Positions 61,953-64,000 of a stretch of 64,000 bases of DNA are shown piece after piece. How positions within the stretch are numbered: the stretch's first letter is position 1; each line of letters begins with the position of its first letter. The DNA comes from Piscicola geometra (Eukaryota > Annelida > Clitellata > Hirudinida > Piscicolidae). The notes beneath the pieces were generated by a model. The model saw only the letters and a program-made list of their open reading frames with translations. It did not search any database and had not been told where the DNA came from. The stretch lies in contig OX030970.1 in assembly GCA_943735955.1 (NCBI GenBank), positions 32,501 through 96,500 on the forward strand, in the 5' to 3' direction. The translations under genes and the position numbers were made by a program.

Positions 61953-64000
61953 GAACTATGAAAACGATGAAGACGATGAAGACGATGAAGACAATGAAGA
62001 CGATGAAGACGATGAAGACGATGAAGACGATGAAGACGATGAAGACGATGAAGACGATGAAGACGATGAAGACGAACGATGAAGACGATGAAGACGAACG
62101 ATGTAGACGATGAAGACGACGAAGACGATGAAGACGATGAAGATGAACGATGAAGACGATGAAGACGATGGAGACGATGAAGACGATGAAGACGGTGAAG
62201 ACGAACGATGAAGACGAACGATGAAGACGATGAAGACGAACGATGAAGACGAACGATGAAGACGAACGATGAAGACGATGAAGACGAACGATGTAGACGA
62301 TGAAGACGGTGAAGACGATGAAGACGGTGGAGACGATGAAGACGATGAAGACGGTGAAGACGAACGATGAAGACGAACGATGAAGACGATGAAGACGGTG
62401 AAGACGAACAATGAAGACGATGAAGACGGTGAAGACGGTGAAGACGATGAAGACGATGAAGACGGTGAAGACGATGAAGACGATGAAGACGGTGAAGACG
62501 AACGATAAAGACGATGAAGACGGTGAAGACGACCGGTGAAGACGATGAAGACGGTGAAGACGGTGAAGACGGTGAAGACGATGAAGACGATGAAGAAGAT
62601 GAAGACGATGAAGACGATGAAGACGATGAAGACGATGAAGACGATGAAGACGGTGAAAACGATGAAGACGATGAAGACGGTGAAGACATGAAGACGATGA
62701 AGACGGTGAAGACGAACGATGAAGACGATGAAGACGGTGAAAACGATGAAGACGGTGAAGACGATGAAGACGGTGAAGACGGTGAAGACGGTGAAGACGG
62801 TGAAGACGATGAAGACGATGAAGACGGTGAAGACGGTGAAGACGGTGAAGACGGTGAAGACGATGAAGACGGTGAAGACGATGAAGACGGTGAAGACGAT
62901 GAAGACGGTGAAGACGATGAAGACGGTGAAGACGATGAAGACGGTGAAGACGATGAAGACGATGAAGACGGTGAAGACGGTGAAGACGATGAAGACGATG
63001 AAAACGGTGAAGACGATGAAGACGATGAAGACGAACGATGAAGACGGTGAAGACGGTGAAGACGGTGAAGACGGTGAAGACGATGAAGACGATGAAGACG
63101 ATGAAGACGGTGAAGACGGTGAAGACGGTGAAGACGATGAAGACGGTGAAAACGATGAAGATGGTGAAGACGATGAAGACGATGAAGACGAACGATGAAG
63201 ACGATGAAGACGGTGAAGACGATGAAGACGGTGAAGACGATGAAGACGATGAAGACGGTGAAGACGATGAAGACGATGAAGACGAACGATAAAGACGATG
63301 AAGACGGTGAAGACGACCGGTGAAGACGATGAAGACGGTGAAGACGGTGAAGACGGTGAAGACGATGAAGACGATGAAGAAGATGAAGACGATGAAGACG
63401 ATGAAGACGATGAAGACGATGAAGACGATGAAGACGGTGAAAACGATGAAGACGATGAAGACGGTGAAGACATGAAGACGATGAAGACGGTGAAGACGAA
63501 CGATGAAGACGATGAAGACGGTGAAAACGATGAAGACGGTGAAGACGATGAAGACGGTGAAGACGGTGAAGACGGTGAAGACGGTGAAGACGATGAAGAC
63601 GATGAAGACGGTGAAGACGGTGAAGACGGTGAAGACGGTGAAGACGATGAAGACGGTGAAGACGATGAAGACGGTGAAGACGATGAAGACGGTGAAGACG
63701 ATGAAGACGGTGAAGACGATGAAGACGGTGAAGACGATGAAGACGATGAAGACGGTGAAGACGATGAAGACGATGAAGACGATGAAGACGATGAAGACGA
63801 ACGATGAAGACGATGAAGACGAACGATGTAGACGATGAAGACGACGAAGACGATGAAGACGATGAAGATGAACGATGAAGACGATGAAGACGATGGAGAC
63901 GATGAAGACGATGAAGACGGTGAAGACGAACGATGAAGACGAACGATGAAGACGATGAAGACGAACGATGAAGACGAACGATGAAGACGAACGATGAAGA
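61953..64000. repeat. Terminal block with 784-bp tandem HOR, open at window edge
   Basis: 62514-63290 recurs from 63298 at +784 bp: GACCGGT at 62531 and 63315, and the 8-bp unit ATGAAGAC at 62688-62695 and 63472-63479. The period is 85 nonamers minus one base plus five 4-bp elements. From about 63.79 kb the order returns to that of 62.09 kb (+1,725 bp), with GATGTAGAC and then GACGAAGAC shared, so the next HOR copy starts here. The window ends inside a cluster of 13-mers. Confidence 0.84.

Larger units (their letters stand above)
193..64000. repeat. Subtelomeric nonamer satellite (GRTGAAGAC)n with GAAC inserts
   Basis: The whole remainder of the window is a tandem array of about 7,000 nonamers, chiefly GATGAAGAC and GGTGAAGAC, with 4-bp GAAC elements between some of them. 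Rarer units include GATGAAAAC, GATAAAGAC, GATAAGGAC, GATGAGGAC, GATGGAGAC, GATGTAGAC, GAAGAAGAC, GATTAAGAC and GTTGAAGAC. The + strand is about 78% purine and each unit border carries a CpG. Shared unit order shows nested higher-order repeats, so the array has grown by repeated segmental duplication and not only by slippage of single units. No interval contains unique sequence. The array has no GAAC-free reading frame long enough to suggest a gene and no recognisable promoter or RNA gene. I do not recognise it as a named satellite family. Confidence 0.96.

Noticed and set aside
193..64000. CRISPR-like repeat array
   Set aside because: Units are 9 bp and contiguous, with no unique spacers, leader or cas genes, and the window ends in a eukaryotic telomere.
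193..64000. Tandem-repeat exon of a large acidic protein
   Set aside because: GAAC inserts shift the frame every 0.1-0.3 kb, forward frames stop at every second junction, and there are no splice sites or flanking unique exons.
193..64000. Centromeric array
   Set aside because: HOR organisation resembles centromeres, but the array abuts the terminal telomere. A telocentric chromosome cannot be excluded from this window alone, so centromere identity is not claimed.
193..64000. Interstitial telomere repeats, transposons, tRNA or rRNA genes
   Set aside because: I saw no TAACCC or TTAGGG run after 192, no terminal inverted repeats, no target-site duplications and no non-repeat sequence that could hold an RNA gene.
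193..64000. Pure assembly artefact of a collapsed simple repeat
   Set aside because: Rare variants recur at exact HOR spacings with private changes in single copies, which random consensus error would not create. Copy number of individual blocks could still be wrong.

Overview
This window is the left end of a eukaryotic linear chromosome. Bases 1-192 are 32 perfect copies of TAACCC, the C-strand of a TTAGGG telomere, running in from the chromosome tip. Everything from 193 to 64000 is one unbroken subtelomeric satellite. I find no unique sequence, gene, RNA gene, transposon or internal telomere repeat in it. TTAGGG telomeres occur in animals, many fungi and many protists, so the repeat does not name the organism. 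The usual TTTAGGG plants, TTAGG insects and TTAGGC nematodes are less likely.

The satellite has a very simple grammar. The main unit is a nonamer in two forms, GATGAAGAC ('D') and GGTGAAGAC ('G'), with a minority of point variants. A 4-bp element, GAAC (rarely GACC), is inserted between nonamers at irregular intervals and makes a 13-mer, GAACGATGAAGAC. Distances between successive GAAC elements are 9n+4. The order of D, G, variant and GAAC units acts as a barcode and reveals nested higher-order repeats (HORs).

Layout: 193-2.7 kb, G-rich, with a 907-bp tandem HOR. 2.7-7.1 kb, two tandem copies of a 2,211-bp HOR (235 nonamers plus 24 GAAC). 7.1-11.75 kb, G-rich, with monomers mostly 274/283 bp. 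11.75-14.8 kb, partial copies of the 2.2-kb HOR. 14.8-22.4 kb, three 2.3-2.9-kb HORs. 22.4-23.9 kb, a segment matching 6.7-7.9 kb. 23.9-30.6 kb, a distinct subfamily (GGAGAAAAC, GGTGAAGTC, GAAAAAGAC, GGTGAAGTT variants) duplicated with a spacing near 4 kb. 30.6-39.4 kb, a 1.15-1.7-kb HOR array. 39.4-53.5 kb, rearranged HORs tagged by GACCGGT. 53.5-62 kb, blocks repeating at about 0.9 and 3.0-3.15 kb. 62-64 kb, a 784-bp tandem pair that runs to the window edge. The array continues past 64000.

The many open reading frames are by-products of the repeat. On the + strand an ORF starts at a GAACGATG junction, changes frame at the next and stops at the one after. The - strand units contain no stop codon in any frame, so frames of up to 6,982 codons arise without coding meaning. 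The interest lies in the array: the 9+4 unit system, its HOR evolution, the CpG at every unit border, the strong purine skew and the sharp join to the telomere. HOR coordinates are read by eye from shared variants and are good to roughly one or a few nonamers unless stated as exact.
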